In this document: one piece after another, positions 36,814 through 46,091 of the stretch | Numbering within the stretch: the first letter of the stretch is position 1 | Layout: every line of letters starts with the position of its first letter | DNA from: Acinetobacter tandoii DSM 14970 = CIP 107469 | GTDB lineage: Bacteria > Pseudomonadota > Gammaproteobacteria > Pseudomonadales > Moraxellaceae | DNA length: 64,000 bases | Direction: 5' to 3' | Assembly (NCBI RefSeq): GCF_000400735.1 | Contig: NZ_KE007359.1 | Location: 127,885 to 191,884, forward strand | Program-made: the position numbers and the translations under genes | The notes under the pieces: generated by a model | The model's input: the letters and a program-made list of their open reading frames with translations, nothing else | The model's database searches: none | Told to the model about the DNA's origin: nothing

Positions 36814-36853
36814 CCGTACAATTTGACCTTCCCTGAATTTTTTAAAGCTACGA

Positions 36854-37477
36854 ATGGAACAAAAAAAGAGTACTCAAAAGCGCCATCAATTGCTGAATGC
36901 CGCACTTGATGTTTTTTCCTTATATGGATTTAACGGGGCTAGTTTAGATGAAATTGCTCAACTTGCAGAAATGCACAAGTCGAACATTTTTTACTATTAT
37001 GAAAATAAAGAAGCACTATATGTGGAAGTGCTGACGACCGTTTTACAAAAATGGTTAGCGCCACTGCAAATGCTAGAAGCAGAGCTTGAACCGACGGAAG
37101 CAATTACCAATTATTTAATGCAGAAAATTGAACTGTCGCGCACTCAGCCGAAAGCATCACGTTTATTTGCCTTAGAAATTATCCAAGGTGCACCGCATAT
37201 TTTAGAGATCTTAAAAGGTCCACTAAAAAAACTGGTCAAACGCAAAGCTAAGGTCATTAGCATGTGGCAAGAACAAGGGAAAATTTCAGCAGATATTGAT
37301 CCTGAATTGCTCATTCTCAATATCTGGGCAGTGACCCAAAACTATGCCGACTTTGCAACTCAAATGGAAATGGTGACCGGTAAAACCTTACGCAACCGCA
37401 GTATGCAACAACGCGTCATTCAACATACCGTCCATATGATGCTCTACGGTATTCTACCGCGTGAGCAACACAACTAA
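36854..37477 (+). CDS. TetR-family regulator, RutR-like
   Basis: 207 residues. The N-terminal helix-turn-helix (QLLNAALDVFSLYGFNGASLDEIAQLAEMHKSNIFYYYENKEALY) and the C-terminal part, with FALEIIQGAPHILEILKGPLKKLV and LILNIWAVTQNYADF, match the RutR/YcdC subgroup. RutR senses uracil or thymine in E. coli. No pyrimidine-degradation gene is visible here, so the ligand may differ. It lies downstream of ssuB and may regulate itself through the twin palindromes upstream, and possibly the sulfonate genes. Confidence 0.82.
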   Translation: MEQKKSTQKRHQLLNAALDVFSLYGFNGASLDEIAQLAEMHKSNIFYYYENKEALYVEVLTTVLQKWLAPLQMLEAELEPTEAITNYLMQKIELSRTQPKASRLFALEIIQGAPHILEILKGPLKKLVKRKAKVISMWQEQGKISADIDPELLILNIWAVTQNYADFATQMEMVTGKTLRNRSMQQRVIQHTVHMMLYGILPREQHN

Positions 37478-37530
37478 GCCCTATATTGATTTTGGCATAC
37501 GACCATAGCCATCTATGGTCGCCGAGCCAA

Positions 37531-38100
37531 TTAAGTCGTAATAGACTGATATAAAGACAATAATTTTTTTGCCCCAAGCATTAAATTTTCTTCCCAGTCG
37601 AGATGTGCACTGTCGTCTGCACCATCGGTGATATATTTTACCGAAATTAAACGCACCCCCAGTTTTTTACACACTTTGGCCATCGCATAGCCTTCCATGT
37701 CGACCAAATTACATGGGACTTTTGGCTGACCTGTCTCAAAACTATCCCCTGTACCACATACACCTTTCGGTAAATGGGAAAAATAAGGTTCTAAGTCAAT
37801 TGCCCCAGGATGATCCTGATCCATCGGCGTCACCCCGACTTCAAAGCCGAGCGGTGAAACATCCATATCGCGTTGTACGAAGCTGGTGACTTCGACCAAA
37901 GCATGACGCTCAAAGTAAGAACTGCCTGCACTACCAAGGTTTAATAAAGTTTTACAGCCTGTCGCCTGAATCACCTCAAAAGCTTTAAATGCTGCATTGA
38001 CCTTGCCAATGCCACTGTAATGCACATCAATCTGAGCTTGTTCAAATAAACCTTTCGATTCATTTGGTAAAGCCATAATCAGCGCCAAAGAGGATTTCAT
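37531..38100 (-). CDS. Nucleoside phosphorylase-fold protein (MTA/SAH nucleosidase-like)
   Basis: 189 residues, shorter than the usual 230 of MTA/SAH nucleosidase. Family features are SLALIMALPNESKGLF, YSGIGKVNAAFKAFEVI, LLNLGSAGS, CGTGDSFE, the substrate-site LVDMEGYAMAKV and KYITDGADDSA. The phosphorylase_1 fold is clear, but the substrate (methylthioadenosine, adenosylhomocysteine, futalosine or another nucleoside) is not. A small hairpin (37501-37520) separates it from the convergent TetR gene. Probably cytoplasmic and single-gene. Confidence 0.75.
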   Translation of the reverse strand: MKSSLALIMALPNESKGLFEQAQIDVHYSGIGKVNAAFKAFEVIQATGCKTLLNLGSAGSSYFERHALVEVTSFVQRDMDVSPLGFEVGVTPMDQDHPGAIDLEPYFSHLPKGVCGTGDSFETGQPKVPCNLVDMEGYAMAKVCKKLGVRLISVKYITDGADDSAHLDWEENLMLGAKKLLSLYQSITT

Positions 38101-38209
38101 CGCATCTACTCAAAATCAGAACGGTGCTATTAAAAATCAAAACCACACTGTGTGCAAATTCTGTCATCCTCTATCTCTCAATGAGTTTTTTAGCCCGTGC
38201 TGTGCAACT

Positions 38210-39340
38210 TTATTTTTGTTGCAGATAGAGGTTTAAACACGGTGAAAAGAAAAGTCGTCCTGCATAAAACCCAGCCACAGTTTTGCTCATAACCAATCCC
38301 CATAACAGCATCAACAAGATTGCCAAGCCATAGCCTATATTCAGTAACCAATGAAGCTGCAATTGTTGGGCAAGCTGTAACGTTGCCAAACTGAATACGC
38401 CCAATGGGAAAGTCATGCCCCACCAGCCTAAATTAAAAACCAAATGTGAACCTGCGTGTTTCAGGGTAATCATGATCGCTATTCCTAACCACCACACTCC
38501 AAAACCAAGTAGCAACAAACTGCTCAAAAACCCTGCCTGATGGAGAAACTCACCCAGTCCGATGAAATGTGTTGCATGTAGTAAGCGTGTAGCCTGCTCA
38601 CCCAAAAGTAATAATGCCAATGCACCTGTGCCAATCGGCCCGACCGCCAACCAGCCTGTCATGGCTAATTCCTGACTTGGCAATTGGTGCAAGGCCAATC
38701 GTAAAAATAAAATGCCCAAAATCAGCATGGCAGGAAAAACTGAAATGCCCCACAAAATATAGCTGCCAAATAAAATACCCACCGCATGAGGAGTTACTGG
38801 CAAATGCTGTAACAACACTGCACCCGAAGCTGCTGCCACTTCACAGGCAACTATCGGAAGTAACCAGACTGCAGTCATCTGTTGTAATTGGTGGCGCTGA
38901 CAACTGAACATACAAAATGGCACCACAAACGCCACCATCACAGCCATCAATACGTCGAGATACCACACCCACTCTGCAATACCAATTATGGCTGTACCAT
39001 ACAGCACTACCCCATATTTCAAGGCACCATTAATCAGCGTCGCCAATGCCATTGGAATGGTCCCTAAAAATAAACTCATACTGGGATGGGCAAAAATCTG
39101 TTTGGCTTCCTGCGGGTACAGCAACCAACGCAAAGCATATAAACTGCTAAATAAAGTAAAAATCAGCCCATTCAACAACCACAATCCTGCACCGAATTGC
39201 CAAAACATAGGATGAACAGCACTAAATTCTGCCAATATAATCGACAAAATGCCGGTACCCATACAGACGGTAAACCAGTTCGGTGTGAACTGACGGATCA
39301 CATCATGCCATTGTGGCAACTGATGAAAGGGCTTGTTCAT
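38210..39340 (-). CDS. TDT-family transporter (TehA/SLAC1/sulfite-exporter fold)
   Basis: 376 residues with ten hydrophobic segments. The opening FTPNWFTVCMGTGILSIIL is the telltale N-terminus of the tellurite-resistance/dicarboxylate transporter family, which includes TehA, Mae1 and fungal sulfite pumps. A sulfite or C4-dicarboxylate export role is possible. The nearby sulfonate cluster releases sulfite, so a sulfite exporter is an attractive idea, but nothing in the protein shows the substrate. Confidence 0.82.
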   Translation of the reverse strand: MNKPFHQLPQWHDVIRQFTPNWFTVCMGTGILSIILAEFSAVHPMFWQFGAGLWLLNGLIFTLFSSLYALRWLLYPQEAKQIFAHPSMSLFLGTIPMALATLINGALKYGVVLYGTAIIGIAEWVWYLDVLMAVMVAFVVPFCMFSCQRHQLQQMTAVWLLPIVACEVAAASGAVLLQHLPVTPHAVGILFGSYILWGISVFPAMLILGILFLRLALHQLPSQELAMTGWLAVGPIGTGALALLLLGEQATRLLHATHFIGLGEFLHQAGFLSSLLLLGFGVWWLGIAIMITLKHAGSHLVFNLGWWGMTFPLGVFSLATLQLAQQLQLHWLLNIGYGLAILLMLLWGLVMSKTVAGFYAGRLFFSPCLNLYLQQK

Positions 39341-39549
39341 ACGGCGTCAACCCAAATTAAGAAGTTATATTGATATTACAACACACCACAAATAAGTAAA
39401 ATTGATTATTATTCATTTTAAAAATCAGTTTTTATGATATAAAGAGAATTGATCAATAAATTTTTCTGGGTAAAAACACAACAACAAGACGAATGCTCAA
39501 GAATATGGCAATATATAAGCCTGATTATTTTTCATTTATTGATTAGCCC

Positions 39550-40551
39550 ATGAAGCTGCTCCGCCTGAATGCTTTAGCGCCAGACTTTCAATTACCTCTA
39601 ACTGCTGTGACCATTGGTAATTTTGACGGCGTCCATTTAGGACATCAAGCGATGATTCAGCAACTGAAACAGGTTGCTGCACAACAACAACTTAAATCTT
39701 TAGTCATGATTTTTGAGCCACAGCCTTTAGAATTTTTTCAAGGTTATGAAGCACCACCACGCATTAGCTCACTCCGTGAAAAAGTGGAATATTTAACTGA
39801 ATTGGGAGTGGACTATATTGCCGTTGCCAAGTTCGACAATACCTTCCGTAGCTTAAGCGCAGAAGCATTTGCCAGTATTTTAAAAGACCAACTAAATGCA
39901 CAAAGCCTAATCTTGGGCGATGACTTTCACTTTGGCAAAAACCGTCAAGGCAATAGTGAATTCCTGAAAAATTACGGTTTTGATGTTCATAATTTACAAA
40001 CCATTGCACTTGAAGGTGAACGTGTCAGTTCAACCCGTATTCGTCAAACCCTTGCAGAAGGTAATTTAGCACTCGCGGCACAGTTATTAGGACGGCCTTA
40101 TAGCATCACAGGTCGTGTGCAATATGGCGACCAAATTGGACGAACCCTCGATTTTCCAACGATTAATGTGCGCCTCAACCGTCATAAACCCTGTTTAAAC
40201 GGCATATATGGCGTCGATGTGATTTGTGAAACTACATCTTTACAAGACAAAGTTGTGCAAGAGAATCCTGAACAAAAAGGAGTTCTGGGTTATCAGGAAA
40301 CGGCTTTGTTTGGTGCGGGGCATGTCGGCACCCGACCTGCCATCAAACAAGAGCATCCAGAATGGCGATTAGAAGTACATTTCCCTAATGTTTCTGCTAA
40401 TCTGTATGGCTTGTTAATGCGGGTAACTTTCTTGAACTACTTACATGGTGAAAAGAACTACCCTTCGCTGGAAGCACTGAAAGCGGGAATTGATGATGAT
40501 GTGGAGAAACTACTTGAGTTTCGCCATAACAACCCAACTTTTCCCTTTTAA
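39550..40551 (+). CDS. ribF: Bifunctional riboflavin kinase/FAD synthetase
   Basis: 333 residues. The N-terminal FMN adenylyltransferase domain (VTIGNFDGVHLGHQAMI, GDDFHFGKNRQGN, RVSSTRIRQTLAEGNL) is followed by the C-terminal flavokinase domain (GRVQYGDQIGRTLDFPTINV, LEVHFPN, YGLLMRVTFLNYLHGEKNYPSLEAL). It makes FMN and FAD from riboflavin. The kinase domain has a small insert around residues 230-255 (VVQENPEQKGVLG). It is followed by ileS after 64 bases, the usual ribF-ileS-lspA order. Confidence 0.95.
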   Translation: MKLLRLNALAPDFQLPLTAVTIGNFDGVHLGHQAMIQQLKQVAAQQQLKSLVMIFEPQPLEFFQGYEAPPRISSLREKVEYLTELGVDYIAVAKFDNTFRSLSAEAFASILKDQLNAQSLILGDDFHFGKNRQGNSEFLKNYGFDVHNLQTIALEGERVSSTRIRQTLAEGNLALAAQLLGRPYSITGRVQYGDQIGRTLDFPTINVRLNRHKPCLNGIYGVDVICETTSLQDKVVQENPEQKGVLGYQETALFGAGHVGTRPAIKQEHPEWRLEVHFPNVSANLYGLLMRVTFLNYLHGEKNYPSLEALKAGIDDDVEKLLEFRHNNPTFPF

Positions 40552-40615
40552 ACACCGAAAAATTTTATGTAAAACGCGTCAGTCTAAACCCTGATAAAAT
40601 TGGAAGATATCTTGC

Positions 40616-43462
40616 ATGAGCGATAAGCAAACTCCTGAAAATGCAGTGGATTATAAAGCCACACTCAACCTCCCAGGTACTGAATTTGCAATGAAAGCAA
40701 ACCTTGCAGTACGTGAAGCGAAATGGTTAGAAGAGTGGTATGCCGACAACATTTATCAGCAGATTCGTGCGTCGCGTATTGGCAAGAAAAAGTATGTCCT
40801 GCATGACGGCCCTCCATATGCCAATGGTCAAATCCATTTAGGTCATGCGGTCAATAAAGTCTTAAAAGACATTATTATTAAAAGCCGAGTCATGGATGGT
40901 TTTGATGCTCCTTACGTACCAGGTTGGGACTGTCACGGTCTACCGATTGAACTAAAAGTGGAAGAAAAAGTTGGTAAGGTCGGCGTAAAAGTCGATGCTT
41001 CAACCTTCCGTAAAGCGTGTCGCGAATATGCTTACACCCAAGTCGAATTACAGAAAAAAGACTTTGTGCGTATGGGTGTATTTGGGGATTGGGACAATCC
41101 TTACTTGACCATGAACTTCAAACAAGAAGCAGACATCGTACGTTCAGTGGGTGCAATTGCCAAAGCAGGTCACATCGAACCTGGTCTTAAACCTGTGAAC
41201 TGGTGTTTAGATTGTGGTTCGGCTTTGGCTGAAGCTGAAGTTGAATATGAAGATAAAAAATCAGATGCCATTGACGTAGGTTTTACTGTTGTTGATTTGG
41301 CCGACCTTTCTGCACGTTTGGGTGTAGAAGTTGCTGACCGCACAGACATCGTGATCTGGACCACAACGCCTTGGACTTTACCTGCCAACCAAGCGGTTGC
41401 ATTCCATGCTGAACTTGAATATCAGTTGGTCAAAGCCCGTGGTGAAGAAAAACAGCCACAAAACTTTATCTTGGCGAAAAACCTAGTTGAATCTGCCACT
41501 GAGCGTTATGGCTTTAACAGCGTTGAAGTCTTGGCCGAGTTCACAGGCAATAAACTTGAGCATGTCAGCCTACAACACCCACTGATCGCAGAGCGCCAAG
41601 TCCCTGTAATTTTAGGTGAACACGTGACCGCAGACAGCGGTACGGGTGCGGTGCATACTGCCCCAGGTCATGGTGTGGACGACTATAAAGTTGGCTTACT
41701 CTATAACTTAAAAGTTGACAATCCAGTTGGCGGAAACGGTGTCTACTTACCAACTTCTCCAATTTTTGCGGGCGAGCATATTTACAAAGCCAACCCTCAA
41801 ATCATTGCGGCTTTAAGCGAGGCAGGCAAACTTTGGGCACATAAGCCAATCAAGCATAGCTATCCACACTGCTGGCGCCACAAAACTCCAATTATCTTCC
41901 GTGCGACACCACAATGGTTTATCAGCATGGATGCCAAAGGTTTACGCCAAGGTGCATTGAACGCCATTGAAAACGAGATCAGCTTTGTACCGGATTGGGG
42001 TAAAAACCGTATTCAAGCCATGATCGAAGGTCGTCCAGACTGGTGTATCTCACGTCAGCGTACGTGGGGTGTGCCAATCCCATTCTTCGTCCATAAAGAC
42101 ACTAACGAGTTACACCCACGTACAGCAGAATTAATCGAAGAAGTCGCGTTGCTGATCGAACAAGAAGGCATTGACGCATGGTATAACCGCGATGCCAAAG
42201 ACTTTATCGGTGAGGAAGCAGAGCAATATAACTGCGTACGTGACACCTTAGACGTTTGGTTCGATTCAGGAACAACGCACTATGCTGTGCTACGTGAACG
42301 CGAAGAACTGACTGATCCTGCTGATTTATACCTTGAAGGTTCAGACCAGCACCGTGGTTGGTTCCAGTCTTCATTGTTGACTTCGATTGCCATCAATCAA
42401 CGTGCGCCGTACAAAGGCTTGTTGACCCACGGTTTCGTGGTGGATGAGAAAGGTCGTAAGATGTCGAAGTCTTTGGGCAACATCATCACCCCACAAGACA
42501 TCATTAAAGATATGGGTGCAGACGGTTTACGTTTCTGGATTGCCTCTGCCGATTACCGTTATGAAATGACGGCTGGTAAAGAAATCTTTAGCCGTGCATC
42601 AGATGGTTACCGTCGTATTCGTAATACCTTACGTTTCTTATTGGCAAACTTGAATGGTTTCAAACCATCCACGGATGCCCTGCCTGTCGATCAATTGATC
42701 GCACTAGATCAATACATCTTGCAACGTGCGGCAGATGTACAAAAAACCATTCAACAAGCCTATGAAGATATGAACTTCCATATCGTCACCAATGCCTTGA
42801 CTAACTTCTGTATTAACGACTTGGGTGGTTTCTACCTCGACATCATCAAAGATCGTCAGTACACCACCAAAGCAGACTCACAAGCGCGTCATTCGGCACA
42901 AACTGCGCTGTATCACTTGGTGCAAGCTTTTGTCCGTTGGATGTCTCCAATCTTGAGCTTTACCGCGCAAGAAGCATGGCCACTGATTCCAGAACAAACC
43001 GAGAAATATGTATTCACCGCGGAATGGTACGATATTCCTGTGGCGTCGACTGCAAACTTATTGTCTGAAGCCGATTGGCAAACCTTGATTACCGTAAAAT
43101 CTGCGGTGAACAAGCATATTGAAGTTGCACGAAACGAAAAACTGGTAGGTTCTAATCTCTCTGCCAAAGTTGAATTATGGGCAAATGAAGGCTTGAAAGC
43201 GGTACTAGATCGCCTAGGCGATGAACTTCGCTTCGTCCTCATCACGTCTCAAGTACAAGTTCATGCCTTTGATGCAACTCAAGGTCAAGAAGCCGATCTA
43301 GATGGTTTACGTGTGAAAGTCTCAGCTGCGGAAGGTGAAAAATGTGCGCGTTGTTGGCATGTTCTTCCTGATGTGAATACACATCACGAACATCCAGGTC
43401 TGTGTGCACGTTGTATTATTAACCTCCCTACTGGTCAAGGCGAAGAGAGAAAATATGCCTAA
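40616..43462 (+). CDS. ileS: Isoleucyl-tRNA synthetase
   Basis: 948 residues of class Ia. The HIGH motif lies in [21 protein letters not shown] and KMSKS in [10 protein letters not shown]. The CP1 editing domain lies between them ([32 protein letters not shown]). The C-terminus has the zinc-finger cysteines CARCWH and LCARC. It is the bacterial, not the mupirocin-resistant eukaryote-like, type. The end overlaps lspA by 8 bases. Confidence 0.97.
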   Translation: MSDKQTPENAVDYKATLNLPGTEFAMKANLAVREAKWLEEWYADNIYQQIRASRIGKKKYVLHDGPPYANGQIHLGHAVNKVLKDIIIKSRVMDGFDAPYVPGWDCHGLPIELKVEEKVGKVGVKVDASTFRKACREYAYTQVELQKKDFVRMGVFGDWDNPYLTMNFKQEADIVRSVGAIAKAGHIEPGLKPVNWCLDCGSALAEAEVEYEDKKSDAIDVGFTVVDLADLSARLGVEVADRTDIVIWTTTPWTLPANQAVAFHAELEYQLVKARGEEKQPQNFILAKNLVESATERYGFNSVEVLAEFTGNKLEHVSLQHPLIAERQVPVILGEHVTADSGTGAVHTAPGHGVDDYKVGLLYNLKVDNPVGGNGVYLPTSPIFAGEHIYKANPQIIAALSEAGKLWAHKPIKHSYPHCWRHKTPIIFRATPQWFISMDAKGLRQGALNAIENEISFVPDWGKNRIQAMIEGRPDWCISRQRTWGVPIPFFVHKDTNELHPRTAELIEEVALLIEQEGIDAWYNRDAKDFIGEEAEQYNCVRDTLDVWFDSGTTHYAVLREREELTDPADLYLEGSDQHRGWFQSSLLTSIAINQRAPYKGLLTHGFVVDEKGRKMSKSLGNIITPQDIIKDMGADGLRFWIASADYRYEMTAGKEIFSRASDGYRRIRNTLRFLLANLNGFKPSTDALPVDQLIALDQYILQRAADVQKTIQQAYEDMNFHIVTNALTNFCINDLGGFYLDIIKDRQYTTKADSQARHSAQTALYHLVQAFVRWMSPILSFTAQEAWPLIPEQTEKYVFTAEWYDIPVASTANLLSEADWQTLITVKSAVNKHIEVARNEKLVGSNLSAKVELWANEGLKAVLDRLGDELRFVLITSQVQVHAFDATQGQEADLDGLRVKVSAAEGEKCARCWHVLPDVNTHHEHPGLCARCIINLPTGQGEERKYA

Positions 43463-43997
43463 TCCACAACAGAAAGCGGGCCTGTTTCAATTCTACCTAC
43501 ACAATTTGCTGTGGGTGGGGTTATCCATTTTGGCGATTGTGTTAGATCAATGGACGAAATGGATTGCGTCTACACACCTGAATTATGCAGATCCGGTACC
43601 TGTACTGCCTTTTTTAAATTGGACTTTGTTACATAACTATGGCGCAGCCTTTAGTTTCTTGTCCGATGCAGGCGGCTGGCAACGTTATTTCTTTACCTCA
43701 CTTGCAGCCTTGGTTTCAGTGATTTTTGTGTTTTGGTTAATGCGTATGCCAAAGCACGTCACGATTTTACCCATGGCAATTGCCCTGATTTTAGGCGGTG
43801 CTGTAGGAAATTTAATTGATCGCGTGACCTTAGGTTACGTGGTCGATTTTATTCATGTCTATTACAACAATAGCCACTTCCCTGCCTTTAACCTTGCCGA
43901 CAGTGCCATTACTTTGGGCACCATTTTGCTGCTTATAGATACGTTTTTCTTAGAAAAACATCGAATTCAACGTGCGGATGCGCAACACCATGAATGA
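43455..43997 (+). CDS. lspA: Prolipoprotein signal peptidase (signal peptidase II)
   Basis: About 180 residues from the ATG at 43455. The frame is open back to 43404 inside ileS, but the family start and the ileS overlap favour 43455. It has four membrane segments and the aspartic-protease motifs AVGNLIDRV and [31 protein letters not shown] is typical of LspA. It cleaves lipoprotein precursors such as Wza and the two sulfonate-binding proteins of this window. It overlaps slpA by 8 bases. Confidence 0.96.
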   Translation: MPNPQQKAGLFQFYLHNLLWVGLSILAIVLDQWTKWIASTHLNYADPVPVLPFLNWTLLHNYGAAFSFLSDAGGWQRYFFTSLAALVSVIFVFWLMRMPKHVTILPMAIALILGGAVGNLIDRVTLGYVVDFIHVYYNNSHFPAFNLADSAITLGTILLLIDTFFLEKHRIQRADAQHHE

Positions 43998-44472
43998 AAT
44001 TATTAATCCAAATGAAGAAACCCGTATTGAACAAGGTTCGAAGGTTGATCTTCATTTTTCCGTTGCCATTGAAAATGGTGTAGAAATTGACAACACCCGT
44101 AGCCGTGCTGAACCGGTCAGCTTGGTGATGGGCGATGGCAGTTTACTCCCAGGCTTTGAAAAAGCCTTGTTTGGTTTACGTGCAGGTGACCGTCGTACCG
44201 TCAGCCTTCCACCAGAAGATGCGTTTGGGCCATGGAACCCTGAAAATGTGCAGACATTTGATACAGTAAAATTCGAGCAACGCCCTATTGAAGGCCACAT
44301 GATTGAGTTTGAAGATAAAGCCAAACAAAGCCTGTATGGCGTCGTTAAAACTGTCGGGGATGACATTACCGAAGTGGATTTTAACCATCCATTGGCAGGT
44401 AAAAATATTACATTTGAAGTGGAAATCTTCAAAGTGACTCCTGCGGGCCAACAAGGCGTTAAATTCATGTAA
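43990..44472 (+). CDS. slpA: SlpA-type FKBP peptidyl-prolyl isomerase
   Basis: About 160 residues from the ATG at 43990. An FKBP domain with an inserted IF flap: KVDLHFSVAIENGVEIDNTRS, VSLVMGDGSLLPGFEKALFGLRAGD, and DFNHPLAGKNITFEVEI at the end. SlpA (FkpB) acts as a cytoplasmic folding helper and classically follows lspA. Overlapping codons indicate translational coupling in the ribF/ileS-lspA-slpA operon. A terminator follows. Confidence 0.93.
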   Translation: MNEIINPNEETRIEQGSKVDLHFSVAIENGVEIDNTRSRAEPVSLVMGDGSLLPGFEKALFGLRAGDRRTVSLPPEDAFGPWNPENVQTFDTVKFEQRPIEGHMIEFEDKAKQSLYGVVKTVGDDITEVDFNHPLAGKNITFEVEIFKVTPAGQQGVKFM

Positions 44473-44491
44473 AAGCCTACTTTTACAATAT

Positions 44492-44521
44492 AAAAAACCC
44501 TTCATCTGTGAAGGGTTTTTT
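44492..44521 (+). terminator. Bidirectional terminator after slpA
   Basis: AAAAAACCCTTCA (44492-44504) pairs perfectly with TGAAGGGTTTTTT (44509-44521) around TCTG. T-runs on both strands serve slpA and the convergent membrane gene ending at 44537. Confidence 0.9.
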
Positions 44522-44536
44522 ATGTAATTTCAAAAA

Positions 44537-45685
44537 CTATAGATATTTTAAAAATGGTATCTGCTTATTTTGATGCTTAAATTTAGAAAACCACCGCATC
44601 AATGGATAAAGCACGATGCACAGAATAATCGCAATCCACCAAAGGGTGGAGACCTGATTTACCCCAAAATAGTCGCCATGATTCTGTCCCCAAAGCGCCA
44701 CGGCAACCACATACAGTAGTTTTAAAACAAATAAATGCACAATATAAAAGAACATCGGTACTGAACCATAAATAATTAAGGGATGCACCCATGCCTGCTG
44801 TTGCACTTTTTCCAATGCTACAAGCAGTAACAGCCCCAAGCCAACATTCCATAAAATAAACAATAAGGACGGCGGATACTTGGTCAGGTTAAAAAAACTC
44901 ATTAAAGTTTGCAGTGGCGTCGACATCTCTAACCATGCCCTATCGCCATATACATTCAACATTCTCAGGATTACAAATCCAACAATGCTGCTACAGCCAA
45001 ATATCCATAAATATGTCGTTCTTCGTTGTGGCGTCATCTGCGCTTGAAAAATAGTTGCCCCAATAGAATAACCCAGCAAAATCACCCCAATCCAAGGCAG
45101 TACAGGATAAGAAGTACGAAGTTTGAGGAATTCCCCCCATTCAATCCAACCACGCTCATGTAAAATCAACCAAATCGGCTGTAAAATTGGCATTTGTTGC
45201 AAAGAAACCTGATCCAATAGGTTATGCCCAAAAATAATCAATACAGCAATCAACCACAAAATTCTCTGTGGCAACCCAATCAGCAGTGCTAAAACAATCA
45301 TGCTGATCCCAATTGCCCAAATCACTTGCAAATAAATCACGTGCGGTGGGAACTGTCCTGTCCATGCAAAATTGATCACCAATAATTCAAGTATCACTAA
45401 AAATAAACCACGTTTAAGCAAAAATTCTCGCGTCATACTCAAGCTGTTGTGTTTCGCTTGATATAAATATGCCGACAATCCCGTCAAAACGACAAAAACA
45501 GGAGCACACAAATGCGCCAAAATTCGGCTAAAGAACAAACTGGCTTCCGTTTCCTCAATACGCATTGGATCGAGAACTTGATGGTGTAAATAAAAGGTTT
45601 CACGCACGTGGTCGACCATCATAATTAGAATGACTAGACCTCGCAGTGCATCAATCGCCTGTAGGCGTTGAGAAAGTGCAGACAT
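44537..45685 (-). CDS. DUF1624 (heparan-alpha-glucosaminide acetyltransferase-like) membrane protein
   Basis: About 382 residues from the ATG at 45685, with ten or so hydrophobic segments. The N-terminus RLQAIDALRGLVILIMMVDHVRETFY, with its DALRG and D-H pair, followed by LAHLCAPVFVVLTGLSAYL, is the DUF1624/YeiB-like acyltransferase pattern. Members are thought to move acyl groups across the membrane. The substrate is unknown. A capsule O-acetylation role cannot be excluded but has no support from location. Monocistronic. Confidence 0.78.
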   Translation of the reverse strand: MSALSQRLQAIDALRGLVILIMMVDHVRETFYLHHQVLDPMRIEETEASLFFSRILAHLCAPVFVVLTGLSAYLYQAKHNSLSMTREFLLKRGLFLVILELLVINFAWTGQFPPHVIYLQVIWAIGISMIVLALLIGLPQRILWLIAVLIIFGHNLLDQVSLQQMPILQPIWLILHERGWIEWGEFLKLRTSYPVLPWIGVILLGYSIGATIFQAQMTPQRRTTYLWIFGCSSIVGFVILRMLNVYGDRAWLEMSTPLQTLMSFFNLTKYPPSLLFILWNVGLGLLLLVALEKVQQQAWVHPLIIYGSVPMFFYIVHLFVLKLLYVVAVALWGQNHGDYFGVNQVSTLWWIAIILCIVLYPLMRWFSKFKHQNKQIPFLKYL

Positions 45686-45803
45686 GAGCAAATAAATAGA
45701 TATGTTATAATATTACATATGCTATTCAATTTTAAGCCCAAAATAAACCTAAGCGCACTATTTAGCACGCTAAAATTTTAAGAAAAATTAAATAAAAAAT
45801 GAT

Positions 45804-46091
45804 TTATGGGCGAATTTCTTTGAGCTCACGGCGAATAAAATGCTGAATCATTTCCCGATAAATCTGTTCAATTAAGTCTGGATCAGTGCCCTGTTGTGCC
45901 GCCTGTTGACGAACTTTGGCAATCACCTGTTCAACCCGCTCTGGCGATTGCACTTCATGTTCAGTGCGCTTAAAACGCACCGCCTGATCGACATAAAACT
46001 GTCGGGTCGTAATTAATTCAATCAGGTGCTGATCAATCAGATCAATTTTGTCTCGAACTTGCTCAAGCGACTCACATTTCTCTTTCTGCAT
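45804..46091 (-). CDS. Chorismate mutase-type protein (AroQ/PchB fold)
   Basis: 95 residues, all helical: LEQVRDKIDLIDQHLIELITTRQFYVDQAVRFKR, then SPERVEQVIAKVRQQAAQ, then LIEQIYREMIQHFIRREL. This is the AroQ chorismate-mutase helix bundle; isochorismate-pyruvate lyases (PchB) share it. Arg14 of VRDKID and the RFKR region supply the basic residues expected to bind chorismate. No siderophore or aromatic-pathway gene is adjacent. It overlaps the upstream DsbA-like gene by 20 bases, so the two are co-translated. Confidence 0.85.
   Translation of the reverse strand: MQKEKCESLEQVRDKIDLIDQHLIELITTRQFYVDQAVRFKRTEHEVQSPERVEQVIAKVRQQAAQQGTDPDLIEQIYREMIQHFIRRELKEIRP

Noticed and set aside
37501..37520. 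GACCATAG/CTATGGTC hairpin as a terminator
   Set aside because: Perfect 8-bp stem but no T-tract on either strand; could be a regulatory or chance inverted repeat.
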